DNA of 64,000 bases from Hygrophila difformis (Eukaryota; Streptophyta; Magnoliopsida; Lamiales; Acanthaceae): NCBI GenBank assembly GCA_030278955.1, contig JAOANR010000014.1, positions 15,006,068 to 15,070,067 on the forward strand, read 5' to 3'. Of this stretch, positions 10,432 through 22,311 are shown one piece after another. The first letter of the stretch is position 1, and the number at the start of each line of letters is the position of its first letter. A program made the position numbers and the translations under genes. Below the pieces are notes generated by a model. That model was not told the DNA's origin and searched no databases. It saw only the letters and a list, made by a program, of their open reading frames with translations.

Positions 10432-13400
10432 ATGCATTGTGTTGTTTCACTTATATTTAATCTTGTTTTAATATTAATTATATCTTGTTTTAATTACAGC
10501 AAAATGGGGAATTATAAAAGTGATAATATATGTCTTATTGATAGTGCTTCAACGCACACGATACTAAAAGACATAAGGTATTTTTCCAATTTAAAAATGG
10601 GAGATACAAGCATAAACACAATATGTGGTAGTGCAAATATTATACAAGGAATTGGCACAGCCAACCTTATTTTCCCAGAGGGAACAAAATTAATTGTGAA
10701 AAATGCACTCCTATCTCCCAAGTCTCGAAGAAATTTATTAAGTTTTAAAGATATCCGAGAAAATGGGTATCATCTCGAGACATCGACTTCAGAGAATGTC
10801 GAATATTTATTAATTACAAATACCACACATGGTAAGAAATATATATTGGAAAAATTACCAGCTCTGTCTTCTGGATTGTATTTTTCAAAGATAAATACAA
10901 TTGAAAATTATCACTTAGACCACAGGTCTAATATTCCCCAAATAAACCAGAGGTTTATTAATGGCCAGAGGCCCACTAATATATATCATCCCAAAATAGG
11001 CCAGAGGTCTATTGGAAGCCATATGTTTACTGATGAATATATGATATGGCATGATCGCCTAGGCCATCCCGGCTCTACAATGATGAGGCGAATTATTACA
11101 AATAGTCATGGCCATTCATTAAAGGGACAAAAATTGCTGCAACATAATGATTATATATGTGTTGCTTGCTCCCAAGGAAAATTAATTTCCAAACATTCAC
11201 CAACAAAAGTGGGAACTGAAAGCCCCAGTTTTCTTGAAAGAATTCAGGGTGATATATGTGGACCTATAGATCCACCATGTGGACCATTTAAATATTTTAT
11301 GGTGCTAATTGATGCATCAACACGATAGTCCAATGTATCATTATTATCATCTCGCAACCATGCGTTTGCAAAATTACTTGCTCAAATTATTAAATTACGA
11401 GCACAGTTCCCTGATTATACAATAAAAAATATCCGGTTGGATAATGCTGGTGAATATTCATCGCAGAGGTTTGATGAATACTGCGTGTCAATTGGCATAA
11501 CAGTTGAGCATCCTGTTGCTCATGTCCATTCACAGAATGGACTTGCTGAATCGCTTATAAAGCGTTTACAATTAATTGCCAGACCATTATTAATGAGATC
11601 TGGATTGCCATTGACAGCTTGGGGGCATGCAATATTACATGCAACAAAATTGGTGCGGTTAAGGCCGACACATTATCATGAATACTCCCCTATACAATTA
11701 ACATTTGGGCATGAACCCAATATATCCCATCTCAGAATATTTGGTTGCGCTGTGTATGTCCCGATTGCACCACCTCAGCGCACAAAGATGGGTCCCCAAC
11801 GTAGATTGGGAATATATGCCGGGTATGAATCACCATCGATTATTCGATATCTCGAACCATTAACTGGTGATTTATTTACTGCGAAATTCAAAGATTGTCA
11901 TTTTGACGAGTCTCATTTCCCGACATTAGGGGGAGACAGAAATCAACCGAAGAAAGAAAAAGAAATCAACTGGAAAACACCGTTAGATTTCTTCGATCCT
12001 CGTACAAATGATTGTGAACTAGAAGTACAAAGAATTGTACATTTGCAGAGTATTGCAAATCAATTGCCGGACGCATTATGCGACTCTAAAAGAGTAACAA
12101 AATCTCTTATACCGGCAGCAAATGTTCCTATCAAAATTAATGTCCCAGAGGGACCAATTACAAGTGCCAAAGATGAATCTACTGCACGCTTGAAGCGTGG
12201 TAGACCACCAGGTTCAAAAGATAAAAATCCTCGAAAGAAAAGAGGATCACAAATAATTGAAAGTGACAAAATTACAGAAAATATTCCAGAGGAAAAAGAA
12301 GCTCTTGAAGAGCAAGTAGCTCCAGAGGAGCAGGAACTTGCAGCTCCAGAGGAGAATGAACTTGAAAATAATGAAATATCAATCAATTTTGTCACAAGCA
12401 GAAATGTTTGGAATCGAGATGCAATTATCATAGATAATGTATTCTCGTACCACATAGCACTTGACATCATAAATGATGACGAGGATCATGAACCAAATTC
12501 GGTTGATGAATGTCGGAAAAGAAAATATTGGCCAAAATGGAAAGATGCAATCCAATCTGAATTGGATTCCCTGGCTAGACGAAATGTGTTTGGACCGATT
12601 GTCAAAACACCAGAAAATATAAAGCCAGTTGGATACAGATGGGTTTTTGTAAGAAAAAGAAATGACAAAAATGAAATTGTCAGATACAAAGCGAGATTAG
12701 TCGCCCAAGGGTTTTCACAGAGACCCGGATTTGATTATGATGAAACATATTCCCCCGTAATGGATGGAATAACATTTAGATATCTTATCAGTTTAGCAGT
12801 CCATCAAAATCTTGAAATGAGATTGATGGATGTTATTACTGCGTATCTATATGGAAATTTAGATACAGATATCTATATGAAGGTCCCAGAGGGATTAAAA
12901 ATGTCAGAGACATATGAATCAAATCCTAGACATATGTATTCCATCAAATTACAAAAATCCCTATATGGACTGAAACAGTCCGGGCGAATGTGGTATAACC
13001 GACTCAGTGAGTCATTGATACAAGAGGGTTATACAAATGACCCAATTTGTCCATGTATTTTCATTAAGAAAAATGGACAAGGGTTTGTAATCATTGCAGT
13101 TTATGTTGTTGATCTCAACTTGATTGGAACTCCAGAGGAGCTCCAAAAGGCTATTGAATACCTAAAAAAGGAGTTTGAAATCAAAGATTTTGGTAAAACC
13201 AAATCATGTCTTGGTCTGCAAATTGAATATTTAAATAATGGAACTTTTGTCCATCAAACAGCTTATACTCAGAGAGTATTAAAGCGATTTTATATGGATA
13301 AAGCACATCCATTGAGTACTCCAATGGTCGTAAGGTCACTTGATATAAAAAAGGATCCGTTTAGACCACAAGAGGAAGGTGAACAAATTCTTGGACCAGA

Positions 13401-14106
13401 GGTCCCATATTTAAGTGCCATAGGTGCTTTAATGTATCTTGCAAACTGCACTAGACCAGATATATCATTTGCAGTAAATTTATTAGCGAGATTCAGTTCA
13501 TCTCCTACTAGACGACATTGGAATGGAATTAAACACATATTTCGCTATCTCCAAGGAACTATTGATCTTGGGTTATTTTACCCAAATGACCATCGACATG
13601 AAATAATCGGCTTTGCTGATGCCGGATATTTATCAGATCCACATAAAGCCAAATCTCAAACTGGCTATGTTTTTACATGTGGTGGTACTGCAATTTCATG
13701 GAGATCAATGAAGCAGACTTTGACTGCTACTTCCTCAAATCATGCTGAAATTTTAGCAATTCATGAAGCCAGTCGAGAGTGTGTATGGTTGCGATCTTTG
13801 ATGCACCATATATTGAAAAATTGTGGCATAGCTACTGAAGAAAAGATACCCCCAACAATTTTATATGAAGATAATGCAGCTTGTATAGCACAATTGAAGG
13901 GAGGGTATATTAAAGGAGATAGAACGAAACACATTTCACCAAAATTTTTCTTCACTCATGATTTACAGAAAAATGGTGAAATAGATGTGCAGCAAATCCG
14001 TTCAGCTGATAATCTTGCAGATTTATTTACCAAGGCACTACCAACAGCAACATTCGAAAAGTTGGTGAAAAGCATTGGGATGCGCCAACTAAAGAACTTC
14101 AACTGA
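10432..14106 (+). pseudogene. Copia pol polyprotein, one stop and altered RT active site
   Basis: One frame from about 10504 (MGNYKS...) to 14106, interrupted only by TAG at 11326-11328 just after LIDASTR. Order: protease (CLIDSASTHTIL), GAG-pre-integrase (HDRLGHPG), integrase core (GDICGP, DNAGEYSS, HSQNGLAE), reverse transcriptase (VGYRWVFVRKRN, RYKARLVAQGFSQ, SLYGLKQSGRMWYNRL), RNase H (CTRPDISFAVNLL, SSNHAEILA, TKHISPKFFF, LADLFTKALP). The RT motif reads YVVD where the family, including element A here, has YVDD, so one catalytic aspartate is replaced by valine. Upstream, a pyrimidine-rich stretch ending TTACAG at about 10500 looks like a splice acceptor. Full-length copia polyproteins begin with gag; this one does not. 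Confidence 0.93.
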
Positions 14107-14231
14107 TGCTTTGATCAGGGGGAGAAGTAAATATGCAAGAATCATGTACTCTTTTTCCTAACTTGGATTTTTTTCCCATAGGGTTTTTTCCAAGTAAGGT
14201 TTTAACGAGGCATATTCTTCGTATTGACGAC

Positions 14232-14244
14232 ATTCAAGGGGGAG
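14232..14244 (+). promoter_or_regulatory. Polypurine tract of copia element B
   Basis: AAGGGGGAG directly before the 3' LTR, the usual plus-strand priming site. Confidence 0.75.
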
Positions 14245-14639
14245 TGTTATGCATGTAAACAAGATTGTGAATGTCTAGTGTTCAACATGTGAATATCCAT
14301 GTTCATGCCTTGATCATAAGGTTAGACATGTGAAAGTCTTGAAATGCATATGCCTTGATTATGAGGTTAGTAAATAGTGAGAGGATAAAAAAGTTTATAA
14401 ATAGCCTATGTAATGTATTGAGAAAAGAGAGAAAAAATTTTATGCAAGCTTAATACTTGTTTCATCTCATGCCATAATTGTTACACTTTATCCATTTTAT
14501 TATCCCACCTTTAAACTTCATTTCTTTCACCATTTAATCCCAATTTCCATTACAATACTTCCACTATAAACACAAGCTAATAAGCCATATACCATTTTAT
14601 TATACACATACATAAATAAATATAGTTATTTCTATAACA
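14245..14639 (+). repeat. 3' LTR of copia element B
   Basis: 395 bp. By eye it is identical to the 5' LTR except for one extra A in an A-run near 14437. Confidence 0.95.
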
Positions 14640-14644
14640 CATTT

Positions 14645-15626
14645 TCATTTTTTTTCTTTTTCGTTGCTTGTTTCTCTTTTTTTTTAATATATATAGTACT
14701 ATATATGTATAAATAAATATAGATATTTGTTCCAATTGATTATTTGGCTTGTGTTCCGTTTAATGGACCCGTGTTCCACCGAACAGATACCATCAAACCA
14801 TAATTTATCAATTGTGGGATTTTTAATATTTTTATCATATTTTTGGATTTTTTAACACGAATTTAATAAAAAAGCAATATTTTTGTGTTTTTCAATACCA
14901 GCTTATTATTCATATAAACTTGCAAATATCTGTCAAATTCAACTGCTTTCTTATGTAAATAAGACCGGAATGCGACCAAATGCCCATGTTTAGACACAGA
15001 AATAGATTGAAAATAATGGTCAATTTTGGCCATTATCAGGCACTCAATGACATATCCTGATGAGGAGCTACAGAGTTTGGTATCTGGTTATGGAAATAAA
15101 AGGGGTGGCAGGGAAAGGGTACATCAACAGATTTTAAGTTATTGTTTTTTCCATATGATAATCAATTCGACATTTTTTATGTTGTTTCTGTTCATTAAAG
15201 TTTTCTCTTATGCTTTATTTTATGTGTGCTTTGGAGAACTTCCGATTCTTTGTTAAGATATGTTCGGCAATTACCTTCTGTGATCTCCTTAGTAAATTAT
15301 TATTGTCCATTTGATTCTCCATTGGAAAGCCCTTCAATGGCTTTGTAATTTCTATGGTCTCTACCATGTGTGGGTGTTTGCTCTTCGCTTCCAATAGATT
15401 TTTGTTGATGAGAACATCTATTAATAACAATTGAGTGTTTGTTCACGTCCTTGGAATCTGAATGTGGTGCTTAGCTCATTTTATTTAGACTCTTGGAAGA
15501 AATTCGGATTTGTTTTGAGAAATGATCTTTATGATGCAGACATCATTTTGCTTCATCTGCTATTTCGGTGTTCAAGTGAAGTTCTTTTGGTTGCTAGAAT
15601 TTTAATATTCATGTTGTTGGATGAAG
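14645..15626. other. Intergenic, no gene recognised
   Basis: AT-rich sequence with short frames only. The part from about 15430 may be intron or decayed upstream sequence of the hydrolase fragment that follows. Confidence 0.4.
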
Positions 15627-15916
15627 GATGCCATGGAGCTCGATCAATTGATGAGTTACTTAATAAACAAGGAAGATTTGGAAGATTTGGAAGGTGTGGT
15701 GTTGCTTGGGCACGGTATTGGGTGCCAGGTAACCAGTCAGTTCTCTTTGGATAATGAATCATCCAGTGTTTCATATACTTAAAGTGGACTGTAGAAAGTT
15801 GAATGACATTTCATATTCAGAGCTTCAGTTTCAAAGATATTTCAATTTTTTCTTTTTTGTAGGATATTGCGTATTACCTGCGTACCAATTCAGTCCATTA
15901 TATCATGGCTCAGATT
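15627..15916 (+). pseudogene. DUF1749 alpha/beta-hydrolase-like gene fragment
   Basis: Exon-like block 15627-15728 follows an AG acceptor and ends at a GT donor (CAG|GTAACC). It encodes DAMELDQLMSYLINKED then EGVVLLGHGIGCQ. A second block after TTTTTTGTAG starts at 15863 with DIAYYLRTNS and soon meets a stop. I recognise the UPF0613/DUF1749 plant alpha/beta hydrolase family, where the nucleophile motif is GHSTGCQ followed by D-I-V-H-Y-M-R-T-N. Here the serine of GHSTG is glycine, a small duplication (LEDLE) is present, and the rest of the protein is missing. I infer a dead fragment. A divergent gene with further exons cannot be excluded. Confidence 0.6.
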
Positions 15917-17256
15917 GCCTACTAAAGAATGGAGTTGATAAGTAATGTGTGGTCTAATAAAGATGGTGCAAGAAGAGCGAAATTGATAAGTTTTCTAATG
16001 GCATGTGAGCCACGTGGATCAAGGAATGGTAGAATTTTTCACAAGGTATATTTGTTTTAATGTTTTGGAAATGGTGATTGCTTTGTTTGCTTTCGGAAAT
16101 TAAGCATTCGATATTTCTGGAATTAAGTATTTTGATTTCGTATGTTTACAACTTCCAGTTCTACTATGTGAATATGAATTGGATTGTTTGCTCACTCCTT
16201 TTGGTGTCTGGTGGATTTTTTTTGTTGCTTTGAATTAAATATACTAATAATCATGTATTTTCATTTGATTCATAATTTGAATAGATGTGGGCATCTTCTC
16301 AAATATTAGTACTCATAAAAGGGCCCCTGATTCAGGCCTCTAATCGCCTTAAGCTAAGGGATTGCATCCTCTTGCAATCAAGAGGTATTCTTTCAATTTT
16401 AGGCAATTGATGACACTATTAAACTGCCGGGCTCACTTGCTTTGCCATAGGATTTTAAAACAATATAAAGTTTGATTATTGCTTTGCCATTGCCATTGGA
16501 TTATACAGGAGGGCTCAAATTATATGTGTAAGCTATAAAAGGATTATACAGTAAACTGCCGGGCTCACTTGCTTTGCCATTGTCGGGCTCACTCGCTGTT
16601 TATCACAGGAGGGGAAGACAAACACCATAGTTTGATTAATGCTGCATGTGTTCTTTTAAATTGCACTAATTTGCACCTATTGCATTGATATCTATCCTTG
16701 TTTGATTTGGACTTAAGGGAAGAGAAAAGAAGAGATTTTTCAAAGTTGGAACTGAACCCCGATCACGCGAATCGTCCATTGTGGGCATGCGCCAATGGTC
16801 GGATTTCCCTTAAGACATTCTCTCCGTTATATAAACAGGCCTACGTTTTCATGATTGCCATTGCAGAACCAGTTTGTAGGTATTAACTCTAGAGTCCGGC
16901 TGAAACAATTTAGCCCATGTTTATGTTCTTTGTCATTAAGTAACGTGGAACCTACTGTAAACTTACACATATCCCCAATAACTATATTACTTCGTTCAAC
17001 GAAATGACCCATGCCTCTTACAATTTACTTTAATGAGGGCTCATTACCCCGTCCTATCTCACATAATATATATTTCAAATTTGTGTATTTCATATTTGTT
17101 CTTTTCCCTTTGCAGGTGTTAAAAAATTTTAGCTCTAGAAAAAAATTATACGGAGTATTATTTAGTTTTTGCTTCCTCCGTCCTACATACTTCCCTTGCG
17201 TATTTCCCTTGTAAATTAAATATAACAACACTTCATTGAACATAATAAATTTCATA
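15917..17256. other. Intergenic, with a 28-bp direct repeat
   Basis: No gene recognised. A 28-bp direct repeat starting AAACTGCCGGGCTCACTTGC occurs at 16421-16448 and 16553-16580. A lone MITE-like end (CTTCCTCCGTCCTACATAC) sits near 17172. An exon-like open stretch 15945-16045 ends at a GT but matches no family I know. Confidence 0.4.
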
Positions 17257-18659
17257 TAAAGTGTAACACCCCGATTTTTTCGACTCGCGTGTGTTACCGC
17301 CACACCTCCTAAATAAGGCTCGATCTGACCCATCGGCTTATTTAGGAGATGCTAAGGCTAAAATGAGTATATCGCTTATCCTTTTCAAACAACCATGCTT
17401 AAAGATAATAGCTATACTATTACATTAAAAACGAAGATCGTTTCTCAAAACAATATACACTATAGGGGTAAGAACCATTTTTGATATTATAAACAAGATA
17501 GCAAAATCACAATGCAGCGTTGTCAAAATTCTGACATCTTCCAAATTATTGAAAATTTTTATGTAGAAAATATGCAGATGTAGTGCTCCCTTCCCCTGTC
17601 AAGCTTTAATCTTACTCTGGAAGGAAAAAGAAATAAAGAAAGAAGGATTATCAGCGACGGATTCGCTGGTAAGTTCCCTATACTCGAACCAACGAACAAC
17701 CAAACAATTATAGACAGAATAAGGCTGCTTTCAGATCAATAAGTCGGAGCTCAACAATAGGGGCAACACAATAACGGTACTCTCAAATCAGCAATCAGCA
17801 ATTCAACAATATATAATATTAATTTCGGGTTCAACTCGAAATCTTTAACAAGGGCAAATGCCAATATATGAATAACCATCTCAATGGTTGCATGCATCTT
17901 AGAGGGATCCAGAATGAACCTTACAATACCGGTATCCTGACTAAATCTCGGGTATCACCCGATCTCATTTAGATCAGGGGTCACTCTATATGGCATTTTT
18001 CAGCGCCTACTGAACACGGGCCGTCACACAGCAAGTCAACCTCAATCATACTTGTTATCTATTAATCAATAGATAATTACCCTTTAAGGGCGCCCGCAGT
18101 GGCATGAAGCAACCCGATGGATCTAAGTTGGTATCAACTTGTAACATAAGAACAAGGGAAAATAAAATGGATAGGGAAGCAATCACAATTAAAGGGGGTT
18201 AGGAGAAGCTAAACAAGGTATGAAGACCTTGTCCTCAACTCAATCTAACCATCCAAGAACCTTGATTAGTAACCATTTTTGGATGCTTCAATTCCAAAAT
18301 GGTGAGTATTTCCCAATAAACACTCAAAGGGTATTGTTCCAACATAAGTTGGACACAATGTGATCTTTTGAAATAGATAAGAGATATGTTCTCATTTCAA
18401 ATAAACAAAAGATGGCTAACAAGGAGTAGGGGAGCCCATATATATAGGCAAAACCCTAATTACATAATTAGCAAAACTAAACAAACAATTAGGGGCTTTA
18501 ATCAACCCATTACAAAAATTAAACAAGCCTAACAATTGTTGAAATATTGGAATCCTGTCGCCAAGCAAGGGAACTTGTCTTGATCCAAAGAAGTGGCTAG
18601 CGACACAATTCAAAGAAGTAAAAGAGTTCGGGACTAGGCGTAGACGGGGGCGGGAGCTC

Positions 18660-19540
18660 AGGTCCCGCAAGAGGAGATAAAAGATTGGTAGGCTGGCGGG
18701 ACCACAACACCCGGGACCTCCGAACTCGAAATTGGCAATTGGGAAATGGCATTGTGGACTTTTGTCGCGGAACAAGCAGAAAACAAGGAGGCTCCGCGAC
18801 ACGTCCTCCGCGACACGGTCATCCGCGCCAAGGGCCATTCCGCGACATGGACATGGCCGGAAGCAAGCTCGATCGGAGAGGGAAAGGAGGAGCTGCTGGC
18901 GGCCGCGGGCAAGGTCGGAGGGCTGCTGGAGATGCTGGCCGGAGGTGGTGGTAAGTTTGCGGCGGCACGACGGGGTTTTCTTCTACGGCGAAGCTTCGGC
19001 TTTCGGGGTTCGCCGGAGTTTTGGAAAAGGTGACCGGAGCTGCTGCTGCTGCGTTGTTGGTGGCTCAAGGAAGATGAGGATGCAGTTGGACGATAATTTG
19101 AGGGTTTCCTCGACAATGCTTTGCCGGAGACTTGGAGATAGTGACAGTGCGAGCTTCCGGGAATGATGAGTAGGATGGCCGGAAGTTCCATTGAGAAGAC
19201 GGCTGTTGGAGGATGTTGAAAGGATGACGTTGATGCAGGAAGGTGGCTGGCGGGCAACGGAAGCTTCGGCCATGGACGAACGTCGCCGGATAATTTGAGA
19301 AGGTGACCGGAGATGGTGACGCTGGGTGGCCGCGGTTGGAGGAGGGACTGAAGTCAGATGATGTCAGCAGGAGTCGGTGAGTCATGGTGGTGCGCGAGCT
19401 TTCGCCGGAGGAGACGATCGGAGTAGGTGATCGGACGAGGGGATCATGGCCGGCAGCTGCTGGACCTTGTCGTGGGCTGTAGAAGAGATGGGTTGGCTGG
19501 ACTGTTGTAGTTGGGCTGTTGATCGGCGATCTCAACATGG
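18660..19540. repeat. GCCGGA-rich GC segment, copy 2
   Basis: A GC-rich block with many GCCGGA and GCCGGC motifs inside the 3.7-kb element. Frames on both strands give Ser/Pro- or Gly/Arg-rich peptides with no recognisable domain. Similar in style to 8340-9005 and 32209-32960. Confidence 0.5.
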
Positions 19541-20395
19541 GCTGGCCCTTTCTCCATTTGGGCCGAGGAAGAGATTAATGGAACATGGGTCAAATAGGAT
19601 TTGGGCTGTTGAGGTTGCTGGACTGCTGTCTTAATGGAATTGGGCTTGGAAATAAAGGATTGGGCCGAAAGCTTCGCCAATTTAATTATTCCAGGCCCAA
19701 ATAAATTCGGGTCCGAATTTTTGGATTGACTGATCCGGATTTTCACTGCACGCAGGCCAAAGAGTCAACAACTAGTTGGATTACCTTACCAGGTTCAACA
19801 AAGATCATCAATGGATTGTTCTCACTTATAATATGCCATTGAACCCTTCGGCGGGATGGCTATAACCTATGTTGCCGTACTTAGGGCATATAGTCAAAGA
19901 GTTACTTATACAACAAATTTCTCCGTACATCAAAGGTAATTGAAACGAAGCCAAGAGGAAATACGCGTCGGAAGCAAATGCAACAGGAATAACAAAGCTA
20001 ACAACTAAAACAATGATCAAGGAATGAGCAAGCGACAATGAATATTGTAGGCGAATAAGAAACAATAAAAACCTATTACTAGTAGGGCAAGAACGAAAAA
20101 TAATGCCTACTACTAAGGCAAAGACAACCTAAATAATTAGGGAAAGCAGAAAAAGGAAAGTCAAGGAAAGACAAATTAAACAAATAAGGAAAGCCCATAA
20201 AAATAACAATGACAGGAAATCATAGAAAACTTACAGAAGAGTATAGGAAACTTACTCTACCGCAAAATTAAACTAACACTGACTCGCATAGCAGAGCCTC
20301 AGCGCCTTCCCAGCTATTATTATGCTACCAAAGTTTAAATTAAGGTCCTCCTTTAAAAGAAAGACCGAGGGTGGGACGACGTAATTAACATCATC

Positions 20396-20397
20396 CC

Positions 20398-20438
<41 letters not shown>

Positions 20439-20462
20439 TAATAATAATGATAATGATAATAA
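20396..20462. repeat. AAT microsatellite
   Basis: An uninterrupted (AAT)n run of about 40 bases followed by AAT/GAT variants. Confidence 0.95.
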
Positions 20463-20966
20463 TATAACAATTAACTAGCTTACTTTACGTAAACTTGTAT
20501 TGGAACAGAAATGGGCAAAGGGCAATGATCATATATATAGAGAAGATATGGAGTTGATACATACCAAATTGCCGATGTGGGACTGCGAACTCTACTATTA
20601 TTATATTATATCATACATTTAATTATAATATATCTATATATACGTTTTCTTATCTTTAATCTTTTTTTCTTTTTATTTTTTTCTTTTTTCTTTGCTTTTC
20701 TTTTTTTTCCCAATTATTAATAGAAAAAGGATTACGTACACCTCCCCCTTTACAAAAATAATTTAAAATAATTTAAAATGCAACAACAGCTCCTAATAAT
20801 TTTGGTAATCTCAGAAATAAAAATAATTCCCGAAAATAATAATATAAAAATAATAATTATGCTTAGAGTATAATAAAAATTTGGGGTATACAATACAGAT
20901 CGAGCCTTATTTAGGAGGTGTGGCGGTAACACCCGCGAGTCGGAAAAACCGGGGTGTTACATAAAG

Positions 20967-21389
20967 AAACCACGTACCCTCACCTACAATTTTTTCTTCT
21001 TTATCCATGGACAGTTGTAGACACTAAATATGTTGTGCATCACACAGCTCGATTGGCTAGTTTGTGTATATGAATAATAAAATTATGTTTAAGACTTGTC
21101 AACCTGATTGCTCTATTTCTCTAAAAAAAAATAGCCAAACTCTATTAATTTCAAGTATGTGAAACTATGTTAAAACAAATACTCCATCTGCATTATTGTC
21201 AATTCTATATATTATTTCAATCATTAATAATCAAATTATATACAAATAAAAATTAAAAATATATATATATTTAAAATAAACTTCATTATTAAACGGAGTC
21301 AGTAAAATTTTACATAACTATGTTTCTTTTTTTTCTTTTTTATATAGTTGTGCCAAAAAAGTTAGGTCAAAATTAAATGATATTAAATA
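20967..21389. other. Intergenic, AT-rich
   Basis: No gene or clear element. A weak pair of CTCC/GGAG ends near 21180 and 21293 may be a decayed MITE. Confidence 0.4.
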
Positions 21390-21626
21390 CTCACTCTGTT
21401 TTTTACTTTGCTACGGCTCATAGTGCACGCAGTCCAATGCATATTAAATTATTTATATAATTATTTATATAAGTAAAAATTCTAAAAGTTCGATATATTT
21501 AAAACTACAAAATGAGACGAATGTAATAAGATCTGACTTGACTAAATTTTAATTTATATAATTATGATAAAATTTTAAGAGACCAACACGCAAATGGGAC
21601 AAATAAAACAAAACGTACGGAGGAAG
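21390..21626. mobile_element. Stowaway-like MITE, decayed
   Basis: The ends CTCACTCTGTTTTTT and ACGTACGGAGGAAG are imperfect inverted repeats of the CTCCCTCCGT type. They are flanked by TA (21388-21389 and 21627-21628), as in Tc1/mariner-derived Stowaway elements. Length 237 bp. Confidence 0.6.
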
Positions 21627-21789
21627 TATATGCAAAATACCGACAATTAAAAATGAAGGGTTGGAGAAAATAAAAGAAAAAAAAACACTAGGATATAGTA
21701 TCTTAAAGTGAATGACTGAAAACACCATAGCCCACCTATTATAAATAAAATGGTAAAATTATAAGTATCACCCACATCCCTCTTATTCA

Positions 21790-22311
21790 TGTTTTAAATT
21801 TCGTCGATATCCTCGAAATTTCGATCTAAATTTTGAATTTTGGGACACCTCAAAATGAAATTTCACCTATAATATTTTTTTGCAAAATTTCTCTGAAAAC
21901 CCGAAATTTCCTGAAATTTAACCGATATTTTCCGAAATTTTTACTTTTTTAAAAAATATTTTTTTTATAAATTTTAAAAATATCTTCTTTTAAAAAAAAT
22001 TTAAAAAAATTATCGTTCAACACATGTTGATTATGTCATTGATTTTAAGTCAAAATATTTTCAATCAATATGGTTCATGATATCAACAATATTATGAACA
22101 TAGTATATCATGGAATGAGTATTTTGCTGGTTTGTATAGCAACAAAGATGTATTTTGGAATATCTCCAGTTTCATCATCTTGAGAACTCGATGTGGTTTT
22201 CTAAAAATATTGCAAATATCTCCGAAATTTCCCCCGAAATTTCAAATATCTTCGAAGTTTTCATAAATTTATATATCTGATATCGACACCGATACCGACA
22301 TTTAAAACCTT
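21790..22311. repeat. GAAATTTC-rich repeat with imperfect inverted ends
   Basis: Many GAAATTTC/CGAAATTTC motifs, bounded by GTTTTAAATTTCGTCGATATC on the left and GATACCGACATTTAAAAC on the right, which are imperfectly inverted. Probably a non-autonomous transposon or foldback repeat. No target duplication was established. Confidence 0.4.

Larger units (their letters stand above)
9006..14644 (+). mobile_element. Copia element B, full length, nearly identical LTRs
   Basis: A full-length copia element. The 5' LTR is 9011-9404 and the 3' LTR 14245-14639; they appear to differ only by one A in an A-run. A 5-bp target duplication CATTT lies at 9006-9010 and 14640-14644. The interior has a primer-site region, a gag stub, a leader, one pol frame with a single stop codon, and a purine tract. 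Near-identical LTRs indicate very recent insertion. The element cannot move by its own proteins: most of gag is absent, pol has an in-frame TAG at 11326-11328, and the RT catalytic motif is altered. Confidence 0.95.
17262..20961. mobile_element. 3.7-kb non-coding element with 66-bp terminal inverted repeats
   Basis: The ends 17262-17327 and 20896-20961 are inverted repeats matching at about 63 of 66 positions. They start TGTAACACCCCG and end CGGGGTGTTACA. The target duplication is TAAAG (17257-17261 and 20962-20966). TG..CA ends and a 5-bp duplication point to retroviral-type integration, and TGTAACACCCCG is also how the gypsy LTR at 35506 begins. A large solo LTR with unusually long terminal inversion is the simplest reading; a non-autonomous foldback element is the alternative. 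No long coding frame or pol motif lies inside. The interior contains a GCCGGA-rich block and an AAT microsatellite. Confidence 0.8.

Noticed and set aside
18658..19257. 199-codon minus-strand frame
   Set aside because: Inside the GCCGGA-rich part of a non-coding element, with several overlapping frames in all phases. Explained by GC composition.
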